A stretch of 64,000 nucleotides of DNA from the NCBI GenBank assembly GCA_015075635.1, contig JABTUA010000001.1:3472001-3536000 (forward strand), written 5' to 3'. Under the pieces are notes generated by a model. That model was not told where the DNA came from and searched no databases. It saw only the letters and a list, made by a program, of their open reading frames with translations. Origin of the DNA: Polyangiaceae bacterium. GTDB lineage: Bacteria > Myxococcota_A > Polyangia > Polyangiales > Polyangiaceae. Made by a program: the position numbers and the translations under genes. This document shows positions 1 through 8,102 of this stretch, piece by piece; the first letter of the stretch is position 1; the number at the start of each line of letters is the position of its first letter.

Positions 1-875
1 GTCACCTGCCCGAGGTCCGGGGGACCGAGAGCGCCGAGCTTCCGCTGGAGCTGTTCCTGGCCCACCGCGCGGGGCTGGAGGCGCACCGGCCGCTGTTCGC
101 GCCGCTCCTCTCGGGCGCCCCGTTCTCGCGCGCGGCCGCGCTTCGCGAAGCGAGCCGGGCCCGACGCCCGGAGGCCGCGGGCGCGGCGCCCAGCGCTGGC
201 TTCCCGCCCGTCTACAGCGACCTCGGCTACTTGCTGCTCGGCGCCGCCGTCGAGCGTGCCGTGGGCCGTCCGCTCGACGCGCTGATCCAGGCCGAGGTCG
301 CCGCTCCACTCGGCCTCTGGCTCGGCTCGGCTCGCCAGGCGCTGGCTCAAGTGCCGGATTTCTGCGCCCGCGTGGCGCCGACCGAGATCGTCCCCTGGCG
401 CGGCGGGCTGATCTCGGGCGTCGTCCACGACGAGAACGCTTGGGCCCTGAGCGGGCACGCCTGCTCGGGTCACGCGGGGCTCTTCGGGACCGCCGAGGCG
501 GTCGCGCGCTTCGGCGCGGCCATGCTCGACCTGCTGGCGGGGCGCGCGCCGAGCCTCCTCCCAGCGACCACCGCGGACCTTCTGGTGCGAGAGCGGCCCG
601 GCTCGAGCCTTCGCGCGGGGTTCGACGGCGTGTCCGGCCCCGGGTCTGCGGCAGGGACGAAGCTCGGCCCGCGCACCTTCGGGCACCTCGGCTTCACGGG
701 TACGAGCCTGTGGTGCGACCCCGACGCCGAGATCGTCACGGCGCTGCTCACGAATCGCGTTCACCCCACCCGCGAGCACGTCGAGATCCGCCGCGCGCGC
801 CCGCGGGTGCAGGACGCCCTGTTCGGGTTGACCGGCATCGGCGCTTCCACCGGGCTTCCCGAGGCCCCTGGCTAA
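1..875 (+). CDS. Serine hydrolase of the beta-lactamase / class C family, 5' truncated
   Basis: The open frame runs in from the window edge (first full codon at base 3) and ends at TAA 873-875. About 290 residues are visible. The protein resembles the C-terminal two thirds of a penicillin-binding-protein/EstB-type serine hydrolase. A stretch FLAHRAGLEAH sits where the family has its L-x-H-x-S-G-L segment. YSDLGYLLLGAAVERAVG corresponds to the Y-S/A-N motif, with Asp in place of Asn. GHLGFTGTSLWCDP matches the third, H-x-G-type motif, and it is followed by LLTNRVHPTR, which is typical of the family. The Ser-x-x-Lys nucleophile motif would lie upstream and cannot be seen. The substrate is unknown: an esterase, a D-aminopeptidase or a cell-wall role are all possible. 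Confidence 0.8.
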   Translation, partial: HLPEVRGTESAELPLELFLAHRAGLEAHRPLFAPLLSGAPFSRAAALREASRARRPEAAGAAPSAGFPPVYSDLGYLLLGAAVERAVGRPLDALIQAEVAAPLGLWLGSARQALAQVPDFCARVAPTEIVPWRGGLISGVVHDENAWALSGHACSGHAGLFGTAEAVARFGAAMLDLLAGRAPSLLPATTADLLVRERPGSSLRAGFDGVSGPGSAAGTKLGPRTFGHLGFTGTSLWCDPDAEIVTALLTNRVHPTREHVEIRRARPRVQDALFGLTGIGASTGLPEAPG

Positions 876-973
876 ATTCCTGGAAACATCCGGAAAGACA
901 TGCAAAATTTCCTTACGCCTCTGCCGCCGTTGGCGGGGCGGCGCTTTCGCGGCAGGATCCAGGCAGTCAGACG

Positions 974-2521
974 ATGTGGAAGCTCTCGATCGAGGACGAC
1001 CAGACGAACAAGACGGTCGTCAATCTCGTGCGCGACGAGTACTCGATCGGACGGGGTGAGGAGAACACCGTCCGGCTGACCGAACGCAACATCTCGCGTC
1101 GGCACGCGAAGCTCACCCGCAACGGCACCGGTTGGATCTTCGACGACCTGGCCAGCTACAACGGCTGCTACGTCAACGGGGTTCGCGTCAGCGAGCCGCA
1201 GAAGCTCGAGCACGGCGATCTGGTTCAAGTCGGCGACTACCGGCTCGAGATCACGGACGAGCAAGTCTCGACCGCGGCGTACAACAAGTCGACCGCGCCG
1301 GCGGTGCCACGGGCGCAGTCGCTGATGAGCCAGCCCGATCGCCTGGTCATGCTCGCAGGTCCGACACCGGGCGCTGAGTTCGCGCTGGCGGGGCCCCGCG
1401 TCGTGATCGGTCGAGGCGAGGAGTGCGAGGTCTCGGTCAACCACGCCTCGGTGAGCCGGGTCCACGCGGAGATTCAGGCGCTGGGCGACGGGCGCTACGA
1501 GATCGTCGACCGCGAGAGCGCCAATGGCCTCAGGGTCAACGGCGTCGATCTCAAGCGCAGCTTGCTCGACGCACGCGACACCATCGAGCTCGGTGACGTC
1601 GTATTCAAGTTCATTCCCGCGGGTCAGATCTACCACCCGGGCGCGGACCCCACGACTCAGATCGGGCCGATTGGGCCGGCGATGCTCGAGCGCCACACCC
1701 CGGCGCCGGGCGTCGGCATGGAGCGCCGCACCGCGGCCACGGCGGGCATCCCGCCCATCCTCAAGGCGGTCGCCGGCCTGGCGTTCCTCGGGGTGCTGGT
1801 GATGATCGGCATGGTCGCCCTCGGCAATCGCCAGGGCGGTGCGGGCGAGACCGGCGCGCAGGCGAACGATCCGACCACCCAGGTCTTGCTCGATGCCATG
1901 CAGATGGTCCAGAACGGCGACGTCGAGGGTGCGCACAACAAGGTGATCGCGGAGATCCCCGAGAACAGCAACGCGCGCCAATCGGCCGAGTTCAAGGACA
2001 TCGAGGCGCGCTGGGCGGACATGCTCCTCGACCTCGCCAGCCGCGAGCCGGACCTGACGAAGAAGCGCGCGCTGCTCGAGCGTGTCGCCAAGGCCACGAG
2101 CGTCGACTCCGTGCGCCGCAAGCGCGCCAACAACGAGATCGCCGCGCTCGACCAGGGTGTCGATCCCTCCGAGCTTCCGAGCGCACCCAAGCCCGAGGGC
2201 ACCGGCACCGCCGAGCCCACCGGGACCACCGCGCCGGCGCTCTCCGGCGGCATCGTGCGCAACGATCCCTTCGCGGAGAAGCCGGCGGGCACCGGCAAGA
2301 CGCCGAAGAAGCCGGAGATCGCGGCGCCGAAGCCCAAGCCGAGCGCGACGGAGTCCGGCCCCGACGTCAAGGATCTGGCCCAGAGCGGCGACCGCGCGAA
2401 GCTCACCTCCGCCAAGAACGCGCTCAAAGCCAAGGCGGCTTCCGGTAAGGCCAGCGACAGCGAGCTGCGCATGCTCAAGGCGCTGTGTCGCCAGCTGGGC
2501 GACATGAGCTGCGTGAACTGA
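974..2521 (+). CDS. Double-FHA membrane protein
   Basis: 515 residues from ATG 974. The open frame extends further upstream, but that part overlaps the preceding hydrolase in another frame and is not credible. Two FHA domains bind phosphothreonine. The first (about residues 5-93) carries IGRGEENTV, ISRRHAKL and NGCYVNG. The second (about 123-214) carries IGRGEECEV, VSRVHAEI and NGLRVNG. All conserved FHA glycine, Ser-Arg-His and Asn-Gly positions are present. A single membrane helix (about 263-285) follows, then about 230 residues that start with a helical region and become Pro/Lys/Thr-rich. With the FHA domains ahead of the helix, they should face the cytoplasm and read Ser/Thr-kinase marks. 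The C-terminal part has no recognised domain. No Shine-Dalgarno sequence is obvious. Confidence 0.85.
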   Translation: MWKLSIEDDQTNKTVVNLVRDEYSIGRGEENTVRLTERNISRRHAKLTRNGTGWIFDDLASYNGCYVNGVRVSEPQKLEHGDLVQVGDYRLEITDEQVSTAAYNKSTAPAVPRAQSLMSQPDRLVMLAGPTPGAEFALAGPRVVIGRGEECEVSVNHASVSRVHAEIQALGDGRYEIVDRESANGLRVNGVDLKRSLLDARDTIELGDVVFKFIPAGQIYHPGADPTTQIGPIGPAMLERHTPAPGVGMERRTAATAGIPPILKAVAGLAFLGVLVMIGMVALGNRQGGAGETGAQANDPTTQVLLDAMQMVQNGDVEGAHNKVIAEIPENSNARQSAEFKDIEARWADMLLDLASREPDLTKKRALLERVAKATSVDSVRRKRANNEIAALDQGVDPSELPSAPKPEGTGTAEPTGTTAPALSGGIVRNDPFAEKPAGTGKTPKKPEIAAPKPKPSATESGPDVKDLAQSGDRAKLTSAKNALKAKAASGKASDSELRMLKALCRQLGDMSCVN

Positions 2522-2547
2522 GCGCGAAAGTCGAGAGCGCGCGCGCC

Positions 2548-4044
2548 ATGAGCGACGTCCGCATCCGAGGACCCGTGACCCAGAGCCCGCGCTCGGCCCT
2601 GGCTTCGCGGCCGGTGCTCGCGGTGCTCTGCCTGGGCGCGCTGGCCGGCATCGCCGAGCTCGTCCCCGCGTTCGAGAAGCTCCGCCTCTCCGGCGCGCCG
2701 GCGACGCAGAGCTCGAGCGAGGCGCCGCTCGGCGTCGCCCCGCCGGTGCTCACCTTGGGCCAGGCCGAGCTCGAGACGGAGACGCGCGCGCGACCCGAGC
2801 TGGCGCAGCCGGAGCACGTGGAGCTGCCGCGTTCCGCGCACGGGCCCATCGCGCAGAAGCATGCGGGCGAGAGCGCGCTTCCCGCCATCGACGCCGAGAA
2901 GCCGCCGGTGCCTCTGGAAGATCCGGGCGACACGGGGCTGGCACCCTTCTACCGCGCGCTCGCGCGCACCGTCGCCAAGGAGCCCGGCGCGATCACGCGC
3001 GTGGTGCACTTCGGCGACTCCATCGTCACCAGCGACTACGTCTCGGGCACGCTGCGCCGAAAGCTCCAGAAGCAGTTCGGCGACGCCGGCCACGGCTTCA
3101 TGCTGATGGCGAACGCCTGGCCAGCGTACTTCCACAACGACGTCAGCCGCTTCTCGTCCAGCGGCTGGCTGGTCAGCCGCATCGTCGGCCCGCTCTCCCC
3201 GGACGGCCTGTACGGTCTGGGCGGTGTGTCGTTCCGGGCACCGCCGGGCTCCCGCGCGCGTTTCGGCACCGCCAAGACGGGCAGTTACGGCCGCGCCGTC
3301 TCGCGCTTCGTCGTCGCCTACGTCAGAGAGCCCGGAGGCGGCAAGGCGAAGCTGCGCATCGACGGCGCCGACGTGAAAGAGCTCGACACGAGCGGGGCCG
3401 CCGTCGAGGTCGCGTACGAAGAGCTCAGGGTCCCGGACGGCGAACACGAGCTCGAGCTGGTCACCACCGCCGGAACCACGCGCGCGTTCGGCGTGGTGAT
3501 GGAGCGAGACGGCCCCGGCATCGTCCTCGACGCGGTGGGGATCCAGGGCGCGCGGGTGCGCTTCCTGGACAAACAAGACGACGCACATTGGGCCGACACG
3601 TTGCGCTGGCGCAAGCCGGATCTCCTGATCTACCAGTTCGGCGCCAACGAGAGCGGAGACGGCTTCGCGTACCCGATGGACGAGTACTTCCGCACGATGA
3701 AGGACGTGCTCGAGCAGGGCAAGCGCGCCCGCCCCGAGATGGGCTGCCTGGTGCTCGGCGCGATGGACCGGGCGGAGAAGAAGGGCACGACGCTCTCGAC
3801 CATGGCAGTCATCCCAGCCATCGTGGCGGAGCAGAAGAAGGCGTCGGCTGCCGCGGGCTGCGCATTCTTCGACACCTACAGGGCGATGGGCGGCTCGGGC
3901 AGCATGGCGGCGTGGGTCGGGCGCGGGCTCGGCCAGGCGGATTTGACCCACCCGACCGGAGTCGGCTCCGAGGTGATCGGCAACTGGATCTACCGCGCCT
4001 TGATGCAGGGCTACGACGCCTTCACGGCGCGGGGGAAGCCGTAG
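2548..4044 (+). CDS. Membrane-anchored SGNH/GDSL hydrolase A
   Basis: 498 residues from ATG 2548; an in-frame upstream ATG lies inside the preceding gene. An N-terminal hydrophobic segment (about 21-40) is a signal anchor, followed by a low-complexity linker. The SGNH fold then shows block I HFGDSIV with Ser158, block III QFGAN with Asn367, and the D-x-x-H pair as DLTH (Asp465, His468). The catalytic residues therefore look intact. Such enzymes are typically periplasmic carbohydrate or peptidoglycan O-acetylesterases or transferases; the actual substrate here is inference. The next gene, on the opposite strand, is a clear paralogue: both have the order G-D/N-x-G-x-G-F, then GxVLDxxGIxGAR, then AMGGxGSxxxW. 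The two genes overlap tail to tail by 23 bases. Confidence 0.8.
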   Translation: MSDVRIRGPVTQSPRSALASRPVLAVLCLGALAGIAELVPAFEKLRLSGAPATQSSSEAPLGVAPPVLTLGQAELETETRARPELAQPEHVELPRSAHGPIAQKHAGESALPAIDAEKPPVPLEDPGDTGLAPFYRALARTVAKEPGAITRVVHFGDSIVTSDYVSGTLRRKLQKQFGDAGHGFMLMANAWPAYFHNDVSRFSSSGWLVSRIVGPLSPDGLYGLGGVSFRAPPGSRARFGTAKTGSYGRAVSRFVVAYVREPGGGKAKLRIDGADVKELDTSGAAVEVAYEELRVPDGEHELELVTTAGTTRAFGVVMERDGPGIVLDAVGIQGARVRFLDKQDDAHWADTLRWRKPDLLIYQFGANESGDGFAYPMDEYFRTMKDVLEQGKRARPEMGCLVLGAMDRAEKKGTTLSTMAVIPAIVAEQKKASAAAGCAFFDTYRAMGGSGSMAAWVGRGLGQADLTHPTGVGSEVIGNWIYRALMQGYDAFTARGKP

Positions 4045-5365
4045 CGAGCAGCTGCTCGGCCAGCGCCGCGCCCAAGCGCTCGTAGCCGCTGGGCCCGAGG
4101 TGCACGCCGTCCCGCGCCGCGAGCGGCGGCTTCTCCTTGGCCCAGCGCGCGAAGCTCCCCTCGCCTCCCATCGCGGAGAGCGCGCTGAAGTGCGCGCAGC
4201 CGACCCGCGCCGCCGTGGCCTTGGCGATCTGGTCGAACTCGATCGCGCGCGGCGCGCTCTCGCCGCTCGGGGTCGCCATGTCGGGTGGGCCCACGAGCAG
4301 GCAGTCGGCGCCGGGCGCGGCGCCCCGGATGCGCGCCACCAGCTCCTCCAGGGACTTCTGGTAGCGCGTCCCCTCCAGGGTCGACGCGGCCTCGTTGGTC
4401 CCGTAGGCGACGACGACCAACGCGGGATCCCGGTCGGCTAACGCCGCACGCCACTCCGCGTCGTTCCAGGCGAGCGGCGTGGCGGCGCGCGCGCCATTGA
4501 TACCCAGGGTGTCCAGCACGACGCCGGGCGTGGTGCTCTCGATGAGCACCCCGAAGACCTCCGCCGCCCCCGCGCTCACGCCGAGGTCCAGCGTGGCGGG
4601 CGCGTCGGCCTCGATGTCGTGGTGGCGCAGCGCTCCCACGCTGCGTCCCGACTTGGGGCCGGCTGTCTCGCGTTGGGTCGTGCCGCGAATCGTCATGAGC
4701 AGGCGATCGGCCGCCGCCGCGCGGTACATCAGCGAGAAGCGCGTCCTGCCTTGGGAGGCCTTGCCCAGGAGCTCGACGCTGGCACGCGCATCGGCGCTCT
4801 CGGGCACGGCGCGCTGCCCACCCAGACCGAAGATCCCGTCGAGCTGCTTCATGCTGCCGGCAGGCGACGATGGCTCGCGCCGCCACTTGCCCTCGCGCCC
4901 CACCTTGAGCAGCGCGTGGCGGTAGGGCTCGACGCCGAGTTGCACGAAGCCGGGTCCGCCGTTGCCGAAGCGCTCCTGCAGCGGGCGTCGCACCGCGTGG
5001 GTGAGGTAGTCGGCCGCCGTGTGCGAGTCGCCGAGCCAGGCAATCCGCACGTGAGTCGTGCGCTCGCGACGGGCGAGGGCGCCCAGCGCCGCCGCGAAGC
5101 GGGAGAGAGCGAGCCCGGTAGGCTTGGCGACTCCGGCATCCGCGCTCGGCGGCTCCGCGCTCGCAACCGGAGCCGGCGCGCTCGAAGGCGGGGCAGCCGC
5201 GGTCGGCGCCTGCGCGCCGCTCGCGCTCACGGCAGCCACGGGGCGCGCGGGACCGAGCGTTCCGGCCGAGCAGGTGATGGCCAGGACGGCCGCCAGCAGC
5301 GAGACGGCGAGCGAAGGCAGCTCAGAAGAGGGCGTCTTCGATCTCACCGAGACGTTCCGTTTCAC
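4022..5365 (-). CDS. Exported SGNH/GDSL hydrolase B (paralogue of A)
   Basis: 447 residues from GTG 5365. The N-terminus has a hydrophobic segment ending in a Cys at about residue 32 (LAITC), which could be a non-canonical lipobox, followed by an Ala/Pro-rich linker to about residue 90. The SGNH motifs are WLGDSH (Ser114), AYGTNEA for block III and DGVH near the C-terminus (Asp419, His422). It shares the inner landmarks of the convergent paralogue, so the two may act in the same pathway on an envelope polymer; that is inference. The start lies 44 bases inside the upstream SDR-like gene, suggesting translational coupling. An internal start would cut into the hydrophobic segment, so I keep the GTG. 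Confidence 0.78.
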   Translation of the reverse strand: MKRNVSVRSKTPSSELPSLAVSLLAAVLAITCSAGTLGPARPVAAVSASGAQAPTAAAPPSSAPAPVASAEPPSADAGVAKPTGLALSRFAAALGALARRERTTHVRIAWLGDSHTAADYLTHAVRRPLQERFGNGGPGFVQLGVEPYRHALLKVGREGKWRREPSSPAGSMKQLDGIFGLGGQRAVPESADARASVELLGKASQGRTRFSLMYRAAAADRLLMTIRGTTQRETAGPKSGRSVGALRHHDIEADAPATLDLGVSAGAAEVFGVLIESTTPGVVLDTLGINGARAATPLAWNDAEWRAALADRDPALVVVAYGTNEAASTLEGTRYQKSLEELVARIRGAAPGADCLLVGPPDMATPSGESAPRAIEFDQIAKATAARVGCAHFSALSAMGGEGSFARWAKEKPPLAARDGVHLGPSGYERLGAALAEQLLATASPAP

Positions 5366-6452
5366 TCTGGATGCGTCGCTCCTGCACCCGGCGTCGCACG
5401 TAGGAGACCAACGTGTCCACGTAGCTCTCGAACGGGGGACAGCGGATCGACGTCCCCTTCAGGAGCTCATCGGTGTTGCGCGTGTCGTAGCGCACCGGCG
5501 TGGCCAGCATGTCCACGAACGCGCGCGGGCTCTTGGCGAACAAGCCGAGCCCGGGCGCCGACAAGAGCGCCTTGGTGACCTGAGTCGGGATGAAACCGCC
5601 GGGCAAGCGCTTGCCTCCGCTGGCCGCCACGAGCTCGAACACGCGCCGCACCGTCAGCGGCCGCGGGTCGGCCAGGTGGAAGGTGCGGCCGATGGCGCTG
5701 GATTGACGGCCGATGTGGTGGGCTGCACGCACGACGTAGTCGATGGGAACCAGGTGCAAGAGAGCGTCGCCGCGCGTCGGCAGGGGTACCGGGAGCTCCT
5801 GGGGCGAGGTGACGATCACGAGCATCAAGAGGTAGGGGCCGTCGAAGCGCTCGATCTCGCCGCTGGTCGAGTCGCCGACGATCCAGGTCGGCCTGAGCAC
5901 GATGACCGGCAACGCCGGCGACGCCCGCTTCGCCAAGCGCTCGGCGCGGGCCAGCGTCTCCTCCACCGGCGTGCGGAAGGTCTGCCCTCGGTTCAGCTCG
6001 TCTTCGAGCACCAGGCCCTCGCGGTTGCCGCTCACCATCGCCGTCGAGTGGACGACGATCGCGCGCACGTTGTTGCAGCAGCGCGTGAGCTCGATGACCT
6101 CGCGCATCGCTCCGAGGTTCGTCTGCTCGGTGACCTCCCGGGGCACACCCGGGTAGGTGATCTGCGCCAGGTGGTGCACACGATCGATCTCCGCGCCCAG
6201 GGTGCGGTACTCGGCGCCGCTCAGACCGAGGTCCATCGCGGCCGCATCGCCCTCGATCAGCACCACGCGCTCGCGCTGACCCTTGGGGAGCTGGGCCAGG
6301 ACCGCGCTGGCCTCCTTCTCGAACTTGCTCCGCACCACCAGGTAGAAGAGCGAACGAGGCTCGACCGACACCAGGTACTCCAGCATCTTCCGCGCGCGGA
6401 AGTTCGGGAACCCCGTGACCAGGGTGACCTCGTCGTAGCCGCGTCGTCCCAA
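5322..6452 (-). CDS. Extended SDR / male-sterility-type NAD(P)-binding protein, degenerate active site
   Basis: 376 residues. The frame runs 228 bases further upstream, but that part is antiparallel noise inside the Cys-rich lipoprotein gene. I place the start at TTG 6452 because GGAGG ends 8 bases before it and the Rossmann strand begins at once (EVTLVTGFPNF). Family knowledge: this fold (NAD_binding_4) reduces fatty-acyl thioesters or acts as an epimerase. Here the nucleotide loop reads TGFPNFRA rather than TGxxGxxG. The usual Tyr-x-x-x-Lys also appears lost: the stretch after the HSTAMVSG strand reads FRTPVEETLARAERL where Tyr and Lys are expected. The rest of the domain (LRPTWIVGDSTSGEIERFDG, then a C-terminal helical part) looks intact. 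It may be a non-catalytic or unusual SDR. Confidence 0.75.
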   Translation of the reverse strand: MGRRGYDEVTLVTGFPNFRARKMLEYLVSVEPRSLFYLVVRSKFEKEASAVLAQLPKGQRERVVLIEGDAAAMDLGLSGAEYRTLGAEIDRVHHLAQITYPGVPREVTEQTNLGAMREVIELTRCCNNVRAIVVHSTAMVSGNREGLVLEDELNRGQTFRTPVEETLARAERLAKRASPALPVIVLRPTWIVGDSTSGEIERFDGPYLLMLVIVTSPQELPVPLPTRGDALLHLVPIDYVVRAAHHIGRQSSAIGRTFHLADPRPLTVRRVFELVAASGGKRLPGGFIPTQVTKALLSAPGLGLFAKSPRAFVDMLATPVRYDTRNTDELLKGTSIRCPPFESYVDTLVSYVRRRVQERRIQSETERLGEIEDALF

Positions 6453-6456
6453 GCGC

Positions 6457-8088
6457 TCAGCCTCCGCCGCAGTAGTAGGCGCCGACCTTACCGATCCACT
6501 GGCCCACATCGCCGCCGAACTCGCAGAACGCCGCGGGCCCGGACAACGCGGCCTGCGCGCAGTAGTAGCCGTTGATGTACGGCCGGCACACGCCGCCCTG
6601 CGCGAACAGCCCGTCGCGACACTGCTCTTCCTGCGACGCGGGGCACTGGTTGCACGAAGTGTTCGAGCACTGGAGCGCACACGTCAGCGAGTTGTTGCAG
6701 GTGGGCGTCAGGAACGGCGCCAGACAGCGCGCGTACGCTGCCTCGGTGGCGAACTGGATCAGGCAGTCGTAGCAGCCCGGATCGCTCGACAAGAGCTTCT
6801 GGAACGCATCGCCACAGGCGGGATTCCCACCCTCGCCCTTGCACGCCGCGGCGATGGTGCCGAGCTGTGGAGCGCTGCACGCCTTGTATGAAGCCGGGGG
6901 CGGCGTGACGGTGCCGGGAGCGCAACCAGCGTAGGGCGCTGGGCAGACGCCGCCGGAGCTGCACACGTTACCCGTGCACGTCTGTCCCTTCGCCCCGCAG
7001 TTGTCGCAGAGCGTACCGTACTGGCCGCAGAACTGGTTGGCCCCGCCGGGGCGACACTGCCCGGTGCCGTCGCAGCAGCCCGCGCAGTTGTCGGAGCCGC
7101 AATGCGGCCCGCTGTAGCAGAACCCCTGGGGCGCGCAGTTCTTGCCCGACGCCGTGCAGTCGCCACACTTGGTGCCGTTCACGCCGCACTCGGTGTTCGA
7201 GTTGCCGTCCTTGCACTGACCCTGCGCGTCGCAACAGCCGCTCGGGCAGGTGAGCGCGCCGCAGGTCGGCAGGTAGGCGCAGTAGTTGCCAGGGACCGAG
7301 CACTTCTTCGGCGACGCGCAGGCTTCGCACTTCTTGCCTCCGGCACCGCAGGCGGAGTCGGTCACTCCGGTGACGCACTTGCCGTTCGCATCGCAGCATC
7401 CGCCGCAGTTGCCCGGTCCGCAGATCGGCGGCGCGCCCTGACAGACGCCGGCACTGCAGCCCTGCCCCTTCGCGAGGCAGTCGTCGCAGACGCCGCCGCT
7501 CTTGCCGCAGGCGTCGGACTCGGCGCCGTTGCGGCAAGCGCCCTTGGCGTCGCAGCAGCCGCTGCAGTTGGCCGGCCCGCACTTCGGCGGCGGCCCCTCG
7601 CACTTGCCACCGACGCAGCCGAAGCCCACCTGGCCGCAGTCGAAGCACGCGACGCCCGTCGTACCGCAGGCGTTGGTCTCGTCGCCCTTGCGGCACACGC
7701 CCGCGGCGTCACAGCAACCGGCACAAGGACCGCAGCCCGGCGAGCCGCCGAAGCCGCCGAAACCGCTCGTGCCGCCGAAGCCGCTCGTGCCGCCGGAGCC
7801 GGCGGTGCCGCCGAAGCCGCTCGTGCCGCCGAAGCCGCTCGTGCCGCCGATCCCACCGCCCGTGCCGCCGAAGCCGCCACCGGCGGGCAGGCCGCCGAAG
7901 CCGCCACCGAAGCCGCCGGTTCCGGTGCCACCGGCGCCGGTCCCCGCGGCGCCGTCCGGCCCCGGCTCGGTCTCGTCGAATTCGAGGGGGCTGCGCCCGC
8001 AGCCGGCGGGCAGGAGCAACGCCCCCAACGAGACCGCGATACCGAGTGTGAAGAGGCGCTGGAGGGTCACGACGGCGCTTCGTGCCAT
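6457..8088 (-). CDS. Gly-rich, Cys-rich repeat lipoprotein
   Basis: 543 residues from ATG 8088. The signal peptide ends in lipobox LPAGC, giving a lipidated Cys at about residue 30. A Gly-rich linker with repeated FGGTSG units (about residues 50-115) follows. Five Cys-rich modules of about 50 residues come next, each of the pattern C-G-x(3)-C-x-GCCD-x(2)-G-x-C, then CG-x(5)-C-x-x-C and a closing Cys pair. The C-terminal 160 residues hold a further Cys-rich region without the repeat. The many paired cysteines suggest a disulphide-stabilised stalk at the outer face of the outer membrane; the function is unknown. A TAGAAT hexamer lies six bases before the ATG and there is no Shine-Dalgarno sequence, so the message may be leaderless. 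Confidence 0.85.
   Translation of the reverse strand: MARSAVVTLQRLFTLGIAVSLGALLLPAGCGRSPLEFDETEPGPDGAAGTGAGGTGTGGFGGGFGGLPAGGGFGGTGGGIGGTSGFGGTSGFGGTAGSGGTSGFGGTSGFGGFGGSPGCGPCAGCCDAAGVCRKGDETNACGTTGVACFDCGQVGFGCVGGKCEGPPPKCGPANCSGCCDAKGACRNGAESDACGKSGGVCDDCLAKGQGCSAGVCQGAPPICGPGNCGGCCDANGKCVTGVTDSACGAGGKKCEACASPKKCSVPGNYCAYLPTCGALTCPSGCCDAQGQCKDGNSNTECGVNGTKCGDCTASGKNCAPQGFCYSGPHCGSDNCAGCCDGTGQCRPGGANQFCGQYGTLCDNCGAKGQTCTGNVCSSGGVCPAPYAGCAPGTVTPPPASYKACSAPQLGTIAAACKGEGGNPACGDAFQKLLSSDPGCYDCLIQFATEAAYARCLAPFLTPTCNNSLTCALQCSNTSCNQCPASQEEQCRDGLFAQGGVCRPYINGYYCAQAALSGPAAFCEFGGDVGQWIGKVGAYYCGGG
7745..7855 (-). repeat. Tandem repeats coding the FGGTSG linker
   Basis: Near-identical 18-base units (gccgaagccgctcgtgcc with variants) run in tandem inside the Cys-rich lipoprotein gene and code for the FGGTSG linker. 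The repeat number probably varies by slippage between strains; this is inference. It is coding sequence, not a CRISPR array. Confidence 0.8.
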
Positions 8089-8094
8089 GCGCGG

Positions 8095-8100
8095 ATTCTA
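8095..8100 (-). promoter_or_regulatory. -10-like hexamer TAGAAT before the Cys-rich lipoprotein
   Basis: Read on the minus strand, TAGAAT matches five of six TATAAT positions and ends six bases before ATG 8088. It sits in the 14-base gap after the preceding gene. No good -35 element is visible. If real, transcription would start at or next to the A of the start codon. Confidence 0.35.
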
Positions 8101-8102
8101 CA

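Noticed and set aside
440..2521. Possible fused hydrolase-FHA protein
   Set aside because: The upstream part is in a different frame from the beta-lactamase-like gene and is not protein-like; the FHA protein begins at 974.
1657..3951. 764-codon minus-strand open frame across the FHA and SGNH genes
   Set aside because: It is antisense to two well-supported genes; its composition is Arg/Ala-rich without domains, as expected for GC-rich shadow frames.
7745..7855. Regular short repeats that might be a CRISPR array
   Set aside because: Units are 18 bases, contiguous without unique spacers and in frame with a Gly-rich protein.
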